Source of the DNA: Stenotrophomonas maltophilia
Lineage (GTDB): Bacteria > Pseudomonadota > Gammaproteobacteria > Xanthomonadales > Xanthomonadaceae
Assembly (NCBI RefSeq): GCF_006974125.1
Contig: NZ_CP037858.1
Coordinates: forward strand, 3,658,001-3,722,000
Reading direction: 5' to 3'
DNA length: 64,000 bases
Positions within the stretch are counted from its first letter, which is position 1. Each line of letters begins with the position of its first letter. Below, piece by piece: positions 49,211-57,902 of this stretch. The notes beneath the pieces are model-generated. The model had not been told where the DNA came from. It searched no databases and worked only from the letters and a program-made list of their open reading frames with translations. Both the position numbers and the translations under genes were made by a program.

Positions 49211-50497
49211 ATGAGTGCGCCGGTTGCGGCGGCCAGCGCACCCCGGTTTGCGGTGATCGGCCTGGGCTACGTCGGCCTGCCGTTGGCGGTGGCGTTTGGC
49301 CGGCAGTGGCCGACCTTGGGCTTCGATATCGATGCCGGACGCATCGCCGAGCTGCGCAGCGGCCAGGACCACACGCTGGAGATGGAAGCCGACGAGCTGG
49401 CCAGTGCGCAGCTGCTGCAGTACGGCAGCGATCCGGCACTGCTCGATGCCTGCAATGTCTACATCGTCACTGTGCCGACCCCGATCGATGCATACGAGCA
49501 GCCCGACCTGGAGCCCCTGCGTTCGGCAACACGGCTGATTGCCAGCCATCTTCGCGCGGGTGACCTGGTGATCTACGAATCCACGGTGTATCCCGGCACC
49601 ACCGAAGAGGTCTGCGTGCCGCTGCTGGAGCAGGTCTCCGGACTGCGCTTCAACGAAGACTTCTACTGTGGCTACAGCCCGGAGCGGGTCAGTCCCGGCG
49701 ACCGCCAGCGGCGCCTGGCCGACATCCGCAAGATCACCTCGGGCTCGACGCGCGAGGTCGCGGCGGTGATTGATGGCCTGTACCAGCGCATCATCGCCGC
49801 CGGTACCTTCCCAGCGCCGTCGATGCGTGTGGCTGAAGCGGCCAAGGTGGTGGAGAACATCCAGCGTGACGTCAACATCGCGCTGGTCAATGAGCTGGCA
49901 CTGATCTTCGACCGGCTCGGCATCGACACCCAGGATGTGCTCGACGCCGCCGGCAGCAAGTGGAACTTCCTGCCATTCCGGCCGGGCCTGGTCGGCGGCC
50001 ACTGCATTGGCGTGGACCCGTACTACCTGCTGCACAAGTCCGAGAGCGTGGGCTACCACCCGGACCTGATCCACACCGCGCGGCAGGTCAACAACCGCGT
50101 CGGCGAGCATGTGGCGTCGCGGGTGCTGGCAATGCTGGCCGAACGCGGCTGCGTAGCTGCGCAGTCGCGCATCCTGGTGCTGGGCGTGACCTTCAAGGAG
50201 GATTGCCCGGACCTGCGCAACAGCCGCGCGCTGGAGCTGGCGCAGCGCCTGCGCGATGCCGGTGCACAGGTGGAGGTCAGCGACCCGTGGGTCGGCCCGG
50301 CGGCATTGGCCGATGCGGGCGTGCACTGGCTGGCCGAGCCACTGGCGGGGAGTTACGACGCCGTAGTTCTGGCAGTGGCCCATGCCCGATTCAAGGCCAT
50401 GGATGACGCCGCGATCCGGGAGCTGCTGGCGCCCGGTGGCATCGTCTACGACGTGAAGTCGGCCTGGCCGCGCAACGTGGTTGACGATCGCTTGTAA
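49211..50497 (+). CDS. UDP-N-acetyl-hexosamine/uronate dehydrogenase (Vi/WbpO-type)
   Basis: 428 residues starting from ATG 49211. Rossmann motif GLGYVG (17-22), NAD-binding and sugar domains follow: YESTVYPGTTEE, YCGYSPERVSPGD, catalytic Cys in LVGGHCIGVDPYYL (about Cys265) and the C-terminal LGVTFKEDCPDLRNSRA. It belongs to the nucleotide-sugar dehydrogenases that make uronic acids for surface polysaccharides, closest in style to TviB/WbpO. No other polysaccharide genes are adjacent, so it is a solitary copy. A longer start at 49118 is possible. Confidence 0.9.
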   Translation: MSAPVAAASAPRFAVIGLGYVGLPLAVAFGRQWPTLGFDIDAGRIAELRSGQDHTLEMEADELASAQLLQYGSDPALLDACNVYIVTVPTPIDAYEQPDLEPLRSATRLIASHLRAGDLVIYESTVYPGTTEEVCVPLLEQVSGLRFNEDFYCGYSPERVSPGDRQRRLADIRKITSGSTREVAAVIDGLYQRIIAAGTFPAPSMRVAEAAKVVENIQRDVNIALVNELALIFDRLGIDTQDVLDAAGSKWNFLPFRPGLVGGHCIGVDPYYLLHKSESVGYHPDLIHTARQVNNRVGEHVASRVLAMLAERGCVAAQSRILVLGVTFKEDCPDLRNSRALELAQRLRDAGAQVEVSDPWVGPAALADAGVHWLAEPLAGSYDAVVLAVAHARFKAMDDAAIRELLAPGGIVYDVKSAWPRNVVDDRL

Positions 50498-50552
50498 GCC
50501 CGGGCAGCGAGCGGCGCGGTAGACTCGGGGGCAGTTGCAACCGAGGAAAGCC

Positions 50553-52175
50553 ATGCACCGGTATATCGTCTACCTGCTCGCCATCCTGATGTTCCCGATA
50601 TGCCTGTGGCTGGCCACGATCTGGCCGGCCTGGTATTGGGGCGTCGGCCTGACTGCCGCGATGGTGGCGCTGGGGACCTGGGACCTGCTGCAGAAGCGCA
50701 GCACGTTGCGCCGCAACTATCCGGTGATGGCGCATTTCCGCTATGGCCTGGAATCAATCGGCCCGGAGATCCGCCAGTACTTCGTGCAGAGCGACCTGGA
50801 GGACGTGCCGTTCTCGCGCCAGCAGCGTGCGCTGATCTACCAGCGCGCCAAGAACGAGATGGACACGGTGCCGTTCGGCACACTGCGCAGCACCTATGCG
50901 GTGGACTATGAGTGGATCAACCACTCGCTGGCGCCGACCGCCATTGCCAAGCACGATTTCCGCGTGTTGATCGGTGCGAACTGTGCAAAGCCCTATTCGG
51001 CCAGCGTGTTCAATATCTCGGCGATGAGTTTTGGCTCGCTGTCGGCCAACGCGATCCGCGCACTGAACGAGGGCGCGCGGCGCGGTGGCTTCTACCACGA
51101 CACCGGCGAAGGTTCGATCTCGCCCTACCACCGCGAGATGGGCGGCGATCTGGTCTGGGAGATCGGCTCGGGCTACTTCGGTTGCCGCGACGAAAAGGGC
51201 GGTTTCAGCGAAGAGCGCTTTGTTGCCAATGCCACCCATGATCAGGTCAAGATGATCGAGATCAAGCTGTCGCAGGGCGCCAAGCCGGGCCACGGTGGTG
51301 TGCTGCCGGCGCCGAAGGTGACCGCCGAGATCTCGGTGACCCGTGGCGTGCCGATGGGCGTGGACTGCGTATCGCCGTCGCGTCACTCGGCATTCTCGAC
51401 GCCGGTCGAGCTGTTGCAGTTCGTGGCCCGCCTGCGCGAGCTTTCCGGTGGCAAGCCGGTCGGTTTCAAGCTGGCGATCGGCCACCCGTGGGAGTGGTTC
51501 GGCATTGCCAAGGCGATGCAGGAAACCGGGTTGCTGCCGGATTTCATCGTGGTCGACGGCGCCGAGGGAGGCACCGGTGCGGCACCGGCCGAATTCGTCG
51601 ACCATGTCGGCGTACCGATGCACGAAGCACTGCTGCTGGTGCACAACACCCTGGTCGGCCTGGACCTGCGCGAGCGCATCCGCATCGGTGCGGCGGGCAA
51701 GATCACCAGTGCGTTCGACATCGCGCGCACCATCGCGCTCGGCGCCGACTGGTGCAACGCCGGCCGTGGCTTCATGTTCGCGCTGGGCTGCATCCAGTCG
51801 CTGAGCTGCCACACCGACAAGTGCCCGACCGGCATCGCCACCCAGGACCCGGCGCGCTGGAAGCACCTGGATGCGCCGGACAAGGCCACCCGGGTGTACA
51901 GCTATCACGAGCACACGCTGCATGCCTTGAAGGAACTGTTGTGCGCCGCGGGCCTGAACGATCCGGCCGAACTGGGGCCGGAGCACATCCTGCGTCGTGT
52001 TTCGCCTGTCGAGATCCGCTCGCTGGCCTCCCTCTACCGCTACCTGGAACCGGGCGAGCTGCTGCACAAAGTGCCCGACCATGCGGTGTTCCATGCGTTC
52101 TGGGCCGATGCGCGCAGCGATTCCTTCCAGCCCCCGCCGAAGATCCAGGCGCTGCGCGCCAGCAAGTCGCGATAA
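50553..52175 (+). CDS. FMN-binding glutamate synthase-family protein, membrane-anchored
   Basis: 540 residues from ATG 50553. Two N-terminal membrane helices (about 3-20 and 24-45) precede a glutamate synthase central/FMN TIM-barrel (about 100-500). Motifs include GQNCAKPY-like GANCAKPYSASVFNISAMSFGSL, VDGAEGGTGAAP and the Cys cluster GCIQSLSCHTDKCPTGIA for a 3Fe-4S centre. It lacks the glutaminase and other GltB domains, so it is not a normal glutamate synthase. Related stand-alone proteins are of uncertain function, and the membrane anchor is notable. Confidence 0.85.
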   Translation: MHRYIVYLLAILMFPICLWLATIWPAWYWGVGLTAAMVALGTWDLLQKRSTLRRNYPVMAHFRYGLESIGPEIRQYFVQSDLEDVPFSRQQRALIYQRAKNEMDTVPFGTLRSTYAVDYEWINHSLAPTAIAKHDFRVLIGANCAKPYSASVFNISAMSFGSLSANAIRALNEGARRGGFYHDTGEGSISPYHREMGGDLVWEIGSGYFGCRDEKGGFSEERFVANATHDQVKMIEIKLSQGAKPGHGGVLPAPKVTAEISVTRGVPMGVDCVSPSRHSAFSTPVELLQFVARLRELSGGKPVGFKLAIGHPWEWFGIAKAMQETGLLPDFIVVDGAEGGTGAAPAEFVDHVGVPMHEALLLVHNTLVGLDLRERIRIGAAGKITSAFDIARTIALGADWCNAGRGFMFALGCIQSLSCHTDKCPTGIATQDPARWKHLDAPDKATRVYSYHEHTLHALKELLCAAGLNDPAELGPEHILRRVSPVEIRSLASLYRYLEPGELLHKVPDHAVFHAFWADARSDSFQPPPKIQALRASKSR

Positions 52176-52184
52176 CGTGTTGCT

Positions 52185-52264
52185 GTAGAGCCGAGCCCAT
52201 GCTCGGCTGCTTCTCTCATCGCGATGTTGGAACGAAGATCAGCCGAGCATGGGCTCGGCTCTAC
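52185..52264. repeat. SMAG-type REP pair
   Basis: GTAGAGCCGAGCCCATGCTCGGCT (52185-52208) is mirrored by its inverted copy ending CTAC (52241-52264). The next gene's Shine-Dalgarno (AAGGAG) follows 2 bp later. Confidence 0.85.
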
Positions 52265-52275
52265 AAGGAGATGTC

Positions 52276-52737
52276 ATGCGGTTCAGGAGCGGCACCATCG
52301 ATGACGTCGCCACGCTGTGGGCGCTGCGCACGCGTTGTGTGCGTGAAACCTGCAGCAGTCACTACCCTCCCGAGGTCATTGCGCCGTGGTCTGCCTCGCC
52401 GCCGCCGTCGCAGTACGCACGGCTGCTGGGGCAGGGCGGCTGTGTAGTGGCCGAGGACGGGCAGGGTGGCCTGCTTGGCTTCGGTGTGTTCGATGCCGAT
52501 GCCAATGAAGTCGATGCGTTGTTCGTTGATCCTGATCGTGGCGGCCAGGGCATCGGCCAGGCGTTGATGCAACGCCTGCTGGCGATGGCCGATCGTGACC
52601 GTGAGGTGGTGCTGTCGGCGTCGCTCAACGCCGTGCCGTTCTATCAACGACAGGGGTTCATCAGCGTGAGCGAAAAGGCCTACCCGCATCCCAGTGGCGT
52701 GGCGCTGGCGTCGGTGAGCATGCGCCGGCCGTGGTGA
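52276..52737 (+). CDS. GNAT family N-acetyltransferase
   Basis: 153 residues from ATG 52276, with AAGGAG at -11. Motif A is EVDALFVDPDRGGQGIGQALMQRLL, followed by SASLNAVPFYQRQGFISVSE. It resembles the ElaA/YafP group of small-molecule or protein acetyltransferases. It sits between two REP pairs, isolated from its neighbours. Substrate unknown. Confidence 0.85.
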   Translation: MRFRSGTIDDVATLWALRTRCVRETCSSHYPPEVIAPWSASPPPSQYARLLGQGGCVVAEDGQGGLLGFGVFDADANEVDALFVDPDRGGQGIGQALMQRLLAMADRDREVVLSASLNAVPFYQRQGFISVSEKAYPHPSGVALASVSMRRPW

Positions 52738-52744
52738 CCAGCGC

Positions 52745-52804
52745 GTAGAGCCGAGCCCACGCTCGGCTGCCTTTGATTCAAGCCGAGCATGGGCTCGGCT
52801 TTAC
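52745..52804. repeat. SMAG-type REP pair
   Basis: GTAG-headed copy at 52745-52768 faces a copy at 52781-52804 whose foot is TTAC instead of CTAC. It lies between the converging GNAT and flavoprotein genes and may act as terminator. Confidence 0.85.
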
Positions 52805-52814
52805 ATAGTGCAGT

Positions 52815-54062
52815 TCACCGCCCGGCCAACCACGCGATAGCACCTTCCGCAGCACGCAGGCCGCTGGCGTAGCACGCGGTCAACAGATAGCCACCCGTCG
52901 GTGCCTCCCAGTCCAGCATTTCGCCGGCGCAGAACACGCCGGGCAGTGCCCGCAGCATCAGGCCATCATCCAGCGCATCCAGGCGCACGCCACCGGCGGT
53001 GCTGATCACCTCGGCAATCGGCCGGGGACGCTGCAGGCGCAGCGGCAGGCGCTTGAGCGTAGCCGCCACGGCAGGCAGGTCGTTGCCGGCTTCTTTACCC
53101 AGAATCTCGAACACCAGTGCGGCTTTCACTGCATCCAGGCCGGCCTGGCGACGCAGGTGCTCGCCGAAGCTGCGGCCCTTGCGCGGGCGCGACAGGTCGG
53201 CCAGCAGGCGCGCCTCGTCGCGGCCCGGCACCAGGTCCAGCCACAGCATCGCGTGGCCATCGTGGTTGATGGTTTCGCGCAGGTCGGCGGCCAACGCGTA
53301 GATCAGGCTGCCTTCAATGCCGTACTCACTGGCCACGCACTCGCCCTGCAGAGCCTGCGGTTGTCCAGCCAGGTCGATCCAGTGGGCAACCACCGGCTTC
53401 AACGGTGCACCGGCATTGCGCTGGGCGAAGAACGGGGTCCAGTCCACGTCGAAACCGCAGTTGGCTGACTGCAGTGGCGCGATGTCCACACCATGCGCCC
53501 GCAGTGGCTCAACCCAGGCGCCGTCGCTGCCCAGCTGCGGCCAACTGCCGCCGCCTACCGCCAGTACCGTGGCATCGGGGTGGACATCGATTTCCCCCGC
53601 TTCGGTGGCAAAGCGCAGGGCGCCGTCATCGCTCCAGCCGATCCAGCGGTGGTTGGCATGCAGGCGCACACCCTGTTCCTTCAATCGGCGTACCCAGCCG
53701 CGCAGCAGCGGCGCTGCCTTGCGGTCGACCGGGAACACCCGGCCAGAGCTGCCCACGTAGGTCTCAACGCCGAAGCCTGCGGACCAGTCACGCAGTGCCT
53801 GCGCGTCGAAGCCATCCAGCCAGCTGCCGACCACAGCGGCCTGCTCGCGATAGCGGCTGTCGAACAACGGCCGCGGATCGGAATGGGTGAGGTTGAGCCC
53901 GCCCTTGCCGGCGATCAGGAACTTGCGGCCGGGTGAACCCTTGGCCTCGTACAGGTCGACCTCCAGCCCAGCGGCGCGCAGGCGCTCGGCGGCGAACAGG
54001 CCGGCCGGGCCGCCGCCGATGACGGCGACCCGCTGGGGCAGTGCGGTATTACGGTTTGACAT
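52815..54062 (-). CDS. BaiN/RdsA-family FAD-dependent oxidoreductase (HI0933-like)
   Basis: 415 residues. The Rossmann motif RVAVIGGGPAGLFAAERL (about 11-28) is at the N-terminus, FAD-binding KFLIAGKGGLNLTHSD follows, and the C-terminal GVFCAGEMLDWEAPTGGYLLTACYASG closes the FAD site. This is the HI0933/YhiN flavoprotein family. Its start overlaps the end of the FKBP gene by 14 bp. The physiological substrate is unknown. Confidence 0.9.
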   Translation of the reverse strand: MSNRNTALPQRVAVIGGGPAGLFAAERLRAAGLEVDLYEAKGSPGRKFLIAGKGGLNLTHSDPRPLFDSRYREQAAVVGSWLDGFDAQALRDWSAGFGVETYVGSSGRVFPVDRKAAPLLRGWVRRLKEQGVRLHANHRWIGWSDDGALRFATEAGEIDVHPDATVLAVGGGSWPQLGSDGAWVEPLRAHGVDIAPLQSANCGFDVDWTPFFAQRNAGAPLKPVVAHWIDLAGQPQALQGECVASEYGIEGSLIYALAADLRETINHDGHAMLWLDLVPGRDEARLLADLSRPRKGRSFGEHLRRQAGLDAVKAALVFEILGKEAGNDLPAVAATLKRLPLRLQRPRPIAEVISTAGGVRLDALDDGLMLRALPGVFCAGEMLDWEAPTGGYLLTACYASGLRAAEGAIAWLAGR

Positions 54063-54483
54063 CGAGCAGCTCGACGTCGAACACCAGCGACGAGCCGGCC
54101 GGGATCGGGCCGACGCGGCGGTCGCCGTAGCCGTAGTCCGGCGGGATCATCAGGGTGCGCTTGCCGCCGACCTTCATGCCGGCCACGCCCTCATCCCAGC
54201 CGCGGATGACCTGGCCGGCGCCCAGCGCGAAGGTGAACGGTTCGCCACGGCTGACCGAGCTGTCAAAGGTCTTGCCGTGCTTGGTTTCGGTGCGGTTGTC
54301 GTAGATCCAGCCGATGTAGTGCACGGTCACCTTGCTGCCGGAGACGGCTTCGGCGCCGGTGCCGGGCACGGTATCGATGCGCTCGAAGGTGGTCAGGGTG
54401 CCGCCCGGCGGTGGGCCCGAGGGCTCGGTGGAACAGCCAACGGCGGCGAGGGACAGCAGCAGGGGAAGCAGCAGGCGGCGCAT
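54049..54483 (-). CDS. FKBP-type peptidyl-prolyl isomerase lipoprotein
   Basis: 144 residues from ATG 54483. The lipobox LAAVGC ends at Cys17, after which an FKBP domain runs to the C-terminus: VTVHYIGWIYDN, GKTFDSS, FALGAGQVIRGWDEGVAGMKVGGKRTLMIPPDYGYG, and FDVELLDV. It keeps the key aromatic residues of the active pocket. A periplasmic folding role for outer-membrane or secreted proteins is likely. It is the first gene of a short operon with the flavoprotein. Confidence 0.92.
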   Translation of the reverse strand: MRRLLLPLLLSLAAVGCSTEPSGPPPGGTLTTFERIDTVPGTGAEAVSGSKVTVHYIGWIYDNRTETKHGKTFDSSVSRGEPFTFALGAGQVIRGWDEGVAGMKVGGKRTLMIPPDYGYGDRRVGPIPAGSSLVFDVELLDVKP

Positions 54484-54553
54484 CGGGCGTCTCCGGAAGG
54501 GCGTAGGGCGAGGGCGGCAAGGGTAGCGCATCGGCGCCGGGTATCATGGGGGC

Positions 54554-54919
54554 ATGGCAAAACTCCTACTCAATCTGCGCAATGTCGGCGACGACGAATA
54601 TGCCGATGTCTGCACGCTGCTCGACCAGCACGGCATCGCCTGGTACCGCACCGAACCCAGCCCGTGGGGCATTTCCAATGGCGGCCTGTGGCTGCGCGAG
54701 GATGGCGATCATTCGCGTGCGAAGGCGCTGATGGCCGAGTACCAGGCCGAGCGCGGTCCTCGCATCCGCGCTGAGCGTGAGCAGGCATTGCGTGATGGCA
54801 CCGCCGAGACCTTCGGCAGCCTGTTCCGGCGGCGGCCGGTGTACGTGGTTCTGGTGCTGCTGGCGATGGCCGGTGCGGCGGCGCTGGTGCTGCTGCCGTT
54901 CGTGCTGTTGCGGGGGTAG
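54554..54919 (+). CDS. DUF6164 family membrane protein
   Basis: 121 residues. The N-terminal soluble part (MAKLLLNLRNVGDDEYADV) resembles small alpha-beta domains of DUF6164, and a single C-terminal membrane helix (about 95-117) ends the protein. Function unknown. It is divergent from the FKBP gene. Confidence 0.75.
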   Translation: MAKLLLNLRNVGDDEYADVCTLLDQHGIAWYRTEPSPWGISNGGLWLREDGDHSRAKALMAEYQAERGPRIRAEREQALRDGTAETFGSLFRRRPVYVVLVLLAMAGAAALVLLPFVLLRG

Positions 54920-54951
54920 AGCGTTCGGCCGGGTTGCACCCGGCACCCGCG

Positions 54952-55242
54952 GTAGTGCCGGCCGCTGGCCGGCAACAGCAACAGCAACAGCAACAGCAGG
55001 CGATCTGTGGTGGGCAGGGCGGTGTGGGCAGGCGGGACACGCCGTAAACCCCGCTCCGCGGTCCGGCCCAGCCGCTGGCGACTGTGCGTTCGGGCGCTTG
55101 CGAAGCAGTGCTTCGCCAGCAAAGCGCCCTCACCCTTGGGGGCTCGATGGCGCCATCCATGGCGCCAACGGTCCCGCCTGCCCACACCGCCCTGCCTCTG
55201 ACAGTTCCCGTGATCTGTCGCAGATCCACGCCACGGGTGGAT
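54952..55242. repeat. REP-flanked composite intergenic element A
   Basis: Filling most of 54920-55289, the order is: a GTAG-REP (54952-54973), a (CAACAG)n microsatellite, a 26-bp arm (55013-55038), core segments ACGCCGTAAACCC and GGGGGCTCGATGGCGCCATCC, the arm's exact inverted copy (55171-55196) and a REP-like GATCCACGCC/GTGGAT (55224-55242). Between the core segments lies an extra hairpin region (GGGCGCTT...AAGCGCCC). No coding sequence was seen. It resembles a second element at 61990-62270. Confidence 0.75.
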
Positions 55243-55289
55243 GAACGTGAAAATCTGACCCTGGGGCGGTCTGGCGCTAAAATGGCGCA

Positions 55290-56057
55290 ATGATCGCCAA
55301 TACCGCTGCCTACCATTTCGCCGTCATCGACGCTCCCCAGGCCCTGTGCGACCAGTTGCTGGCGCGCGCCGAGGCGGCGCAGCTGCGGGGCACGATCCTG
55401 GTGGCGGGCGAGGGACTGAACCTGTTCCTGGCGGGTGCGCCGGAAGCGGTCGAGGGCTTCTATGCGGCGCTGCGTGCCGATTCGCGCTTTTTCGACATGC
55501 GGGTCAAGACCAGCCTCAGCGAGCACCAGCCGTTCGCGCGGCTGAAGGCCAAGGTGAAGGACGAGATCATCAGCTTCCGCCGTGACGACGGTCAGCCGCT
55601 GGACTATCCGCGCGCGCCGGCGGTCGATCCGGCCACGGTGCAGCGCTGGTTGCGGCAGGGGCATGACGACGCGGGCAAGCCGGTGGTGATGCTCGATACG
55701 CGCAACCTGCAGGAAGTGGAGTACGGCACCTTCAAGGATGCGCTGGTGTTGCCCATCCACAAGTTCACCGACCTGCCCGAGGCGCTGGCGCCGCACCGCG
55801 AAGCGCTGAAGGACAGCACCGTGGTCAGTTTCTGCACCGGCGGCATCCGCTGCGAGAAGGCCGCGCTGTGGATGGTCAACGACGGCATGGACAACGTGCT
55901 GCAGCTCGAGGGCGGCATCCTCGGCTACTTCGAGGAAGTGGGCGGCGAGGGCTACGAGGGCCGTTGTTTCGTGTTCGACGAGCGCGTGGCGCTGGATGCC
56001 GAGTTGAAGCCGATGGTTGACCAGCCGCTGGCCGAGCCGCGCCCCAGCGCGTTCTGA
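55290..56057 (+). CDS. trhO: tRNA uridine(34) hydroxylase / rhodanese-type protein TrhO
   Basis: 255 residues. The N-terminal acylphosphatase-like domain (AAYHFAVIDAPQALCDQLLARA) and the rhodanese domain with active-site loop CTGGIRCEKA (Cys182, Cys188) are typical of YceA/TrhO. This enzyme hydroxylates U34 of tRNAs to ho5U, which stabilises wobble decoding. The composite element A lies directly upstream. Confidence 0.9.
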   Translation: MIANTAAYHFAVIDAPQALCDQLLARAEAAQLRGTILVAGEGLNLFLAGAPEAVEGFYAALRADSRFFDMRVKTSLSEHQPFARLKAKVKDEIISFRRDDGQPLDYPRAPAVDPATVQRWLRQGHDDAGKPVVMLDTRNLQEVEYGTFKDALVLPIHKFTDLPEALAPHREALKDSTVVSFCTGGIRCEKAALWMVNDGMDNVLQLEGGILGYFEEVGGEGYEGRCFVFDERVALDAELKPMVDQPLAEPRPSAF

Positions 56058-56067
56058 TGCTTCCCCG

Positions 56068-56129
56068 GTAGAGCCGGCCGCTGGCCGGCTGCCAGGGCAC
56101 GTTGCCTGCCGGCCAGCGGCCGGCACTAC
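56068..56129. repeat. SMAG-type REP pair
   Basis: GTAGAGCCGGCCGCTGGCCGGC (56068-56089) is mirrored by 56108-56129. It follows the trhO stop by 10 bp and may form its terminator. Confidence 0.85.
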
Positions 56130-56230
56130 CGGATCAAGCGCAGCCAGCCCTGAACCCGCCCCACGGGAATCAGCATCCCGCCACCGTCACTGGCCGCGGC
56201 GCCTGGCCGACCCCATGCATGGGGGATCCT

Positions 56231-57244
56231 GTGACGGAAAAACGCCTGATGATCCCGTTGTCGATCCTTGACCTGGCCCCGGTCTGCGAGGGCAGTGACA
56301 CCACCGCTGCCTTCGCCAACATGCTGGAACTGGCCCAGCACGCCGATGCGCTGGGCTACCGCCGCTATTGGCTGGCCGAACACCACAACATGCCAGGCAT
56401 CGCCAGCGCGGCCACCGCCGTGCTGATCGGCCACGTCGCCGGTGGCACAACGCGCATCCGCGTCGGTGCCGGCGGCATCATGCTGCCCAACCATGCGCCG
56501 CTGCAGGTGGCCGAGCAGTTCGGCACGCTGGCCTCGCTGTATCCGGACCGCATCGACCTCGGCCTGGGCCGTGCGCCGGGCACCGATCAGCCGACCGCGC
56601 GTGCATTGCGCCGCTATTTCGACAGCGCCGACCAGTTCCCGCAGGACGTGCGCGAGCTGCTGCACTACTTCGAGCCGGTGCAGCCCGGGCAGGCGGTGCA
56701 GGCGGTTCCAGGTGGTGGCCTGCGAGTGCCGACCTGGATCCTCGGGTCCAGCCTGTTCGGTGCGCGCATGGCCGCCTCGATGGGCCTGCCGTATGCGTTC
56801 GCCTCGCACTTCGCGCCCGACGTGATGGACGAAGCGCTGGCGGTGTACCGCCGCGAGTTCCGCCCCTCGGCCACGCTGAAACAGCCGCACGCGATGCTGG
56901 CCTTGAACGTTGTCGCCAGCGACAGCGAAGCCGAGTCGCGCCGCCTGTTCACCAGCCAGCAGCAGAGTTTCGTCAATCTGCGTCGTGGACGCCCGGGCAA
57001 GATTCCGGCGCCGATCGATGACATCGAATCGTTCTGGGAACCGCATGAAAAGCTGGGCGTGGAGCGGGCACTGGCCTGCACCGTGCTGGGCGATCCGCAG
57101 CAGGTGGCGGATGGCATCGCCGCCTTCGTTGAACGGCACAAGCCGGACGAGCTGATGCTCACCGCCAACCTGTATGACCATCGTGCACGCCTGCGCTCGT
57201 TCGAACTGACCATGCAGGCCTGGCACGCCCGCCACGCGGGCTGA
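56231..57244 (+). CDS. LLM-class flavin-dependent oxidoreductase (luciferase-like)
   Basis: 337 residues taken from GTG 56231 (GGGGGA 5 bases upstream); ATG 56219 and ATG 56249 are alternatives. The family starts [25 protein letters not shown] here, with [25 protein letters not shown] and [45 protein letters not shown] as conserved blocks of the MsnO8-type LLM group. The substrate is unknown; the enzyme uses reduced flavin. REP pairs precede the gene. Confidence 0.88.
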   Translation: MTEKRLMIPLSILDLAPVCEGSDTTAAFANMLELAQHADALGYRRYWLAEHHNMPGIASAATAVLIGHVAGGTTRIRVGAGGIMLPNHAPLQVAEQFGTLASLYPDRIDLGLGRAPGTDQPTARALRRYFDSADQFPQDVRELLHYFEPVQPGQAVQAVPGGGLRVPTWILGSSLFGARMAASMGLPYAFASHFAPDVMDEALAVYRREFRPSATLKQPHAMLALNVVASDSEAESRRLFTSQQQSFVNLRRGRPGKIPAPIDDIESFWEPHEKLGVERALACTVLGDPQQVADGIAAFVERHKPDELMLTANLYDHRARLRSFELTMQAWHARHAG

Positions 57245-57312
57245 ACAATTGCGTCACGGCCCATTGCGGCCGAACCGCGTCTGATGGGGGCTCAAACAGA
57301 AGGAGCCCCCAC

Positions 57313-57810
57313 ATGGCCGACACCCGCGCCGAACACATCGCCCAGCTGGCAGAACTGATCAAGGACGTGGAGGTGGCGATGTTCACCACCACCGGCGTCG
57401 ACGGACGGCTCTACAGCCGGCCGCTGGCCACCCAGCAGGTCACCTTCGACGGTGACCTGTGGTTCGTCATCACTGCCGACAGCCCGAAGGTGGCCGAGAT
57501 CGCGCTCGATCCGCGCGTCAACGTGGCCTATGCCTCGCCATCGAAGAACACCTACGTGTCTGTGGCGGGGTGCGCGCGGGTTGTCGATGATCGCGCGAAG
57601 ATCGAGGCGCTGTGGTCACCGGCGATGAAGCTGTTCTTCCCGGGCGGCAAGGACGACCCCAACCTTCGCTTGATTCATGTGCGCGCCGACTCGGCCGAGT
57701 ACTGGGACGGACCGGGCACGCTGCTGGGCACGGCGCTGAGTTTCGTGCTGTCGGCAGTGCAGGACGAACCGGCGGCGTTGGCCGACAACGGGTTCATCGA
57801 TCTTCGGTGA
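57313..57810 (+). CDS. Pyridoxamine 5'-phosphate oxidase-like general stress protein
   Basis: 165 residues with the split-barrel flavin-binding fold: VAMFTTTGVDGRLYSRPLATQQVTFDGDLWFVI and VAYASPSKNTYVSVAGCARVV. This matches the GsiB/YzzA-type general stress FMN-binding proteins rather than PdxH. AGAAGGAG before ATG is a good ribosome site. The 68-bp gap to the LLM gene suggests an independent or linked transcript. Confidence 0.87.
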   Translation: MADTRAEHIAQLAELIKDVEVAMFTTTGVDGRLYSRPLATQQVTFDGDLWFVITADSPKVAEIALDPRVNVAYASPSKNTYVSVAGCARVVDDRAKIEALWSPAMKLFFPGGKDDPNLRLIHVRADSAEYWDGPGTLLGTALSFVLSAVQDEPAALADNGFIDLR

Positions 57811-57829
57811 TGACCGATGTCCGGTATTG

Positions 57830-57891
57830 GTAGTGCCGGCCGCTGGCCGGCAAACCTGGAAACGTGGCAGCCGGCCAGCGGCCGGCTCTAC
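57830..57891. repeat. SMAG-type REP pair
   Basis: GTAG-headed copy at 57830-57851 and inverted copy at 57870-57891, between the converging PNPOx-like and ExoD genes. Confidence 0.85.
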
Positions 57892-57902
57892 CGGATTCCG
57901 GC

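Noticed and set aside
54973..55000. CAACAG repeats considered as a CRISPR or coding repeat
   Set aside because: Short perfect hexamer run without spacers or open frame; treated as part of composite element A.
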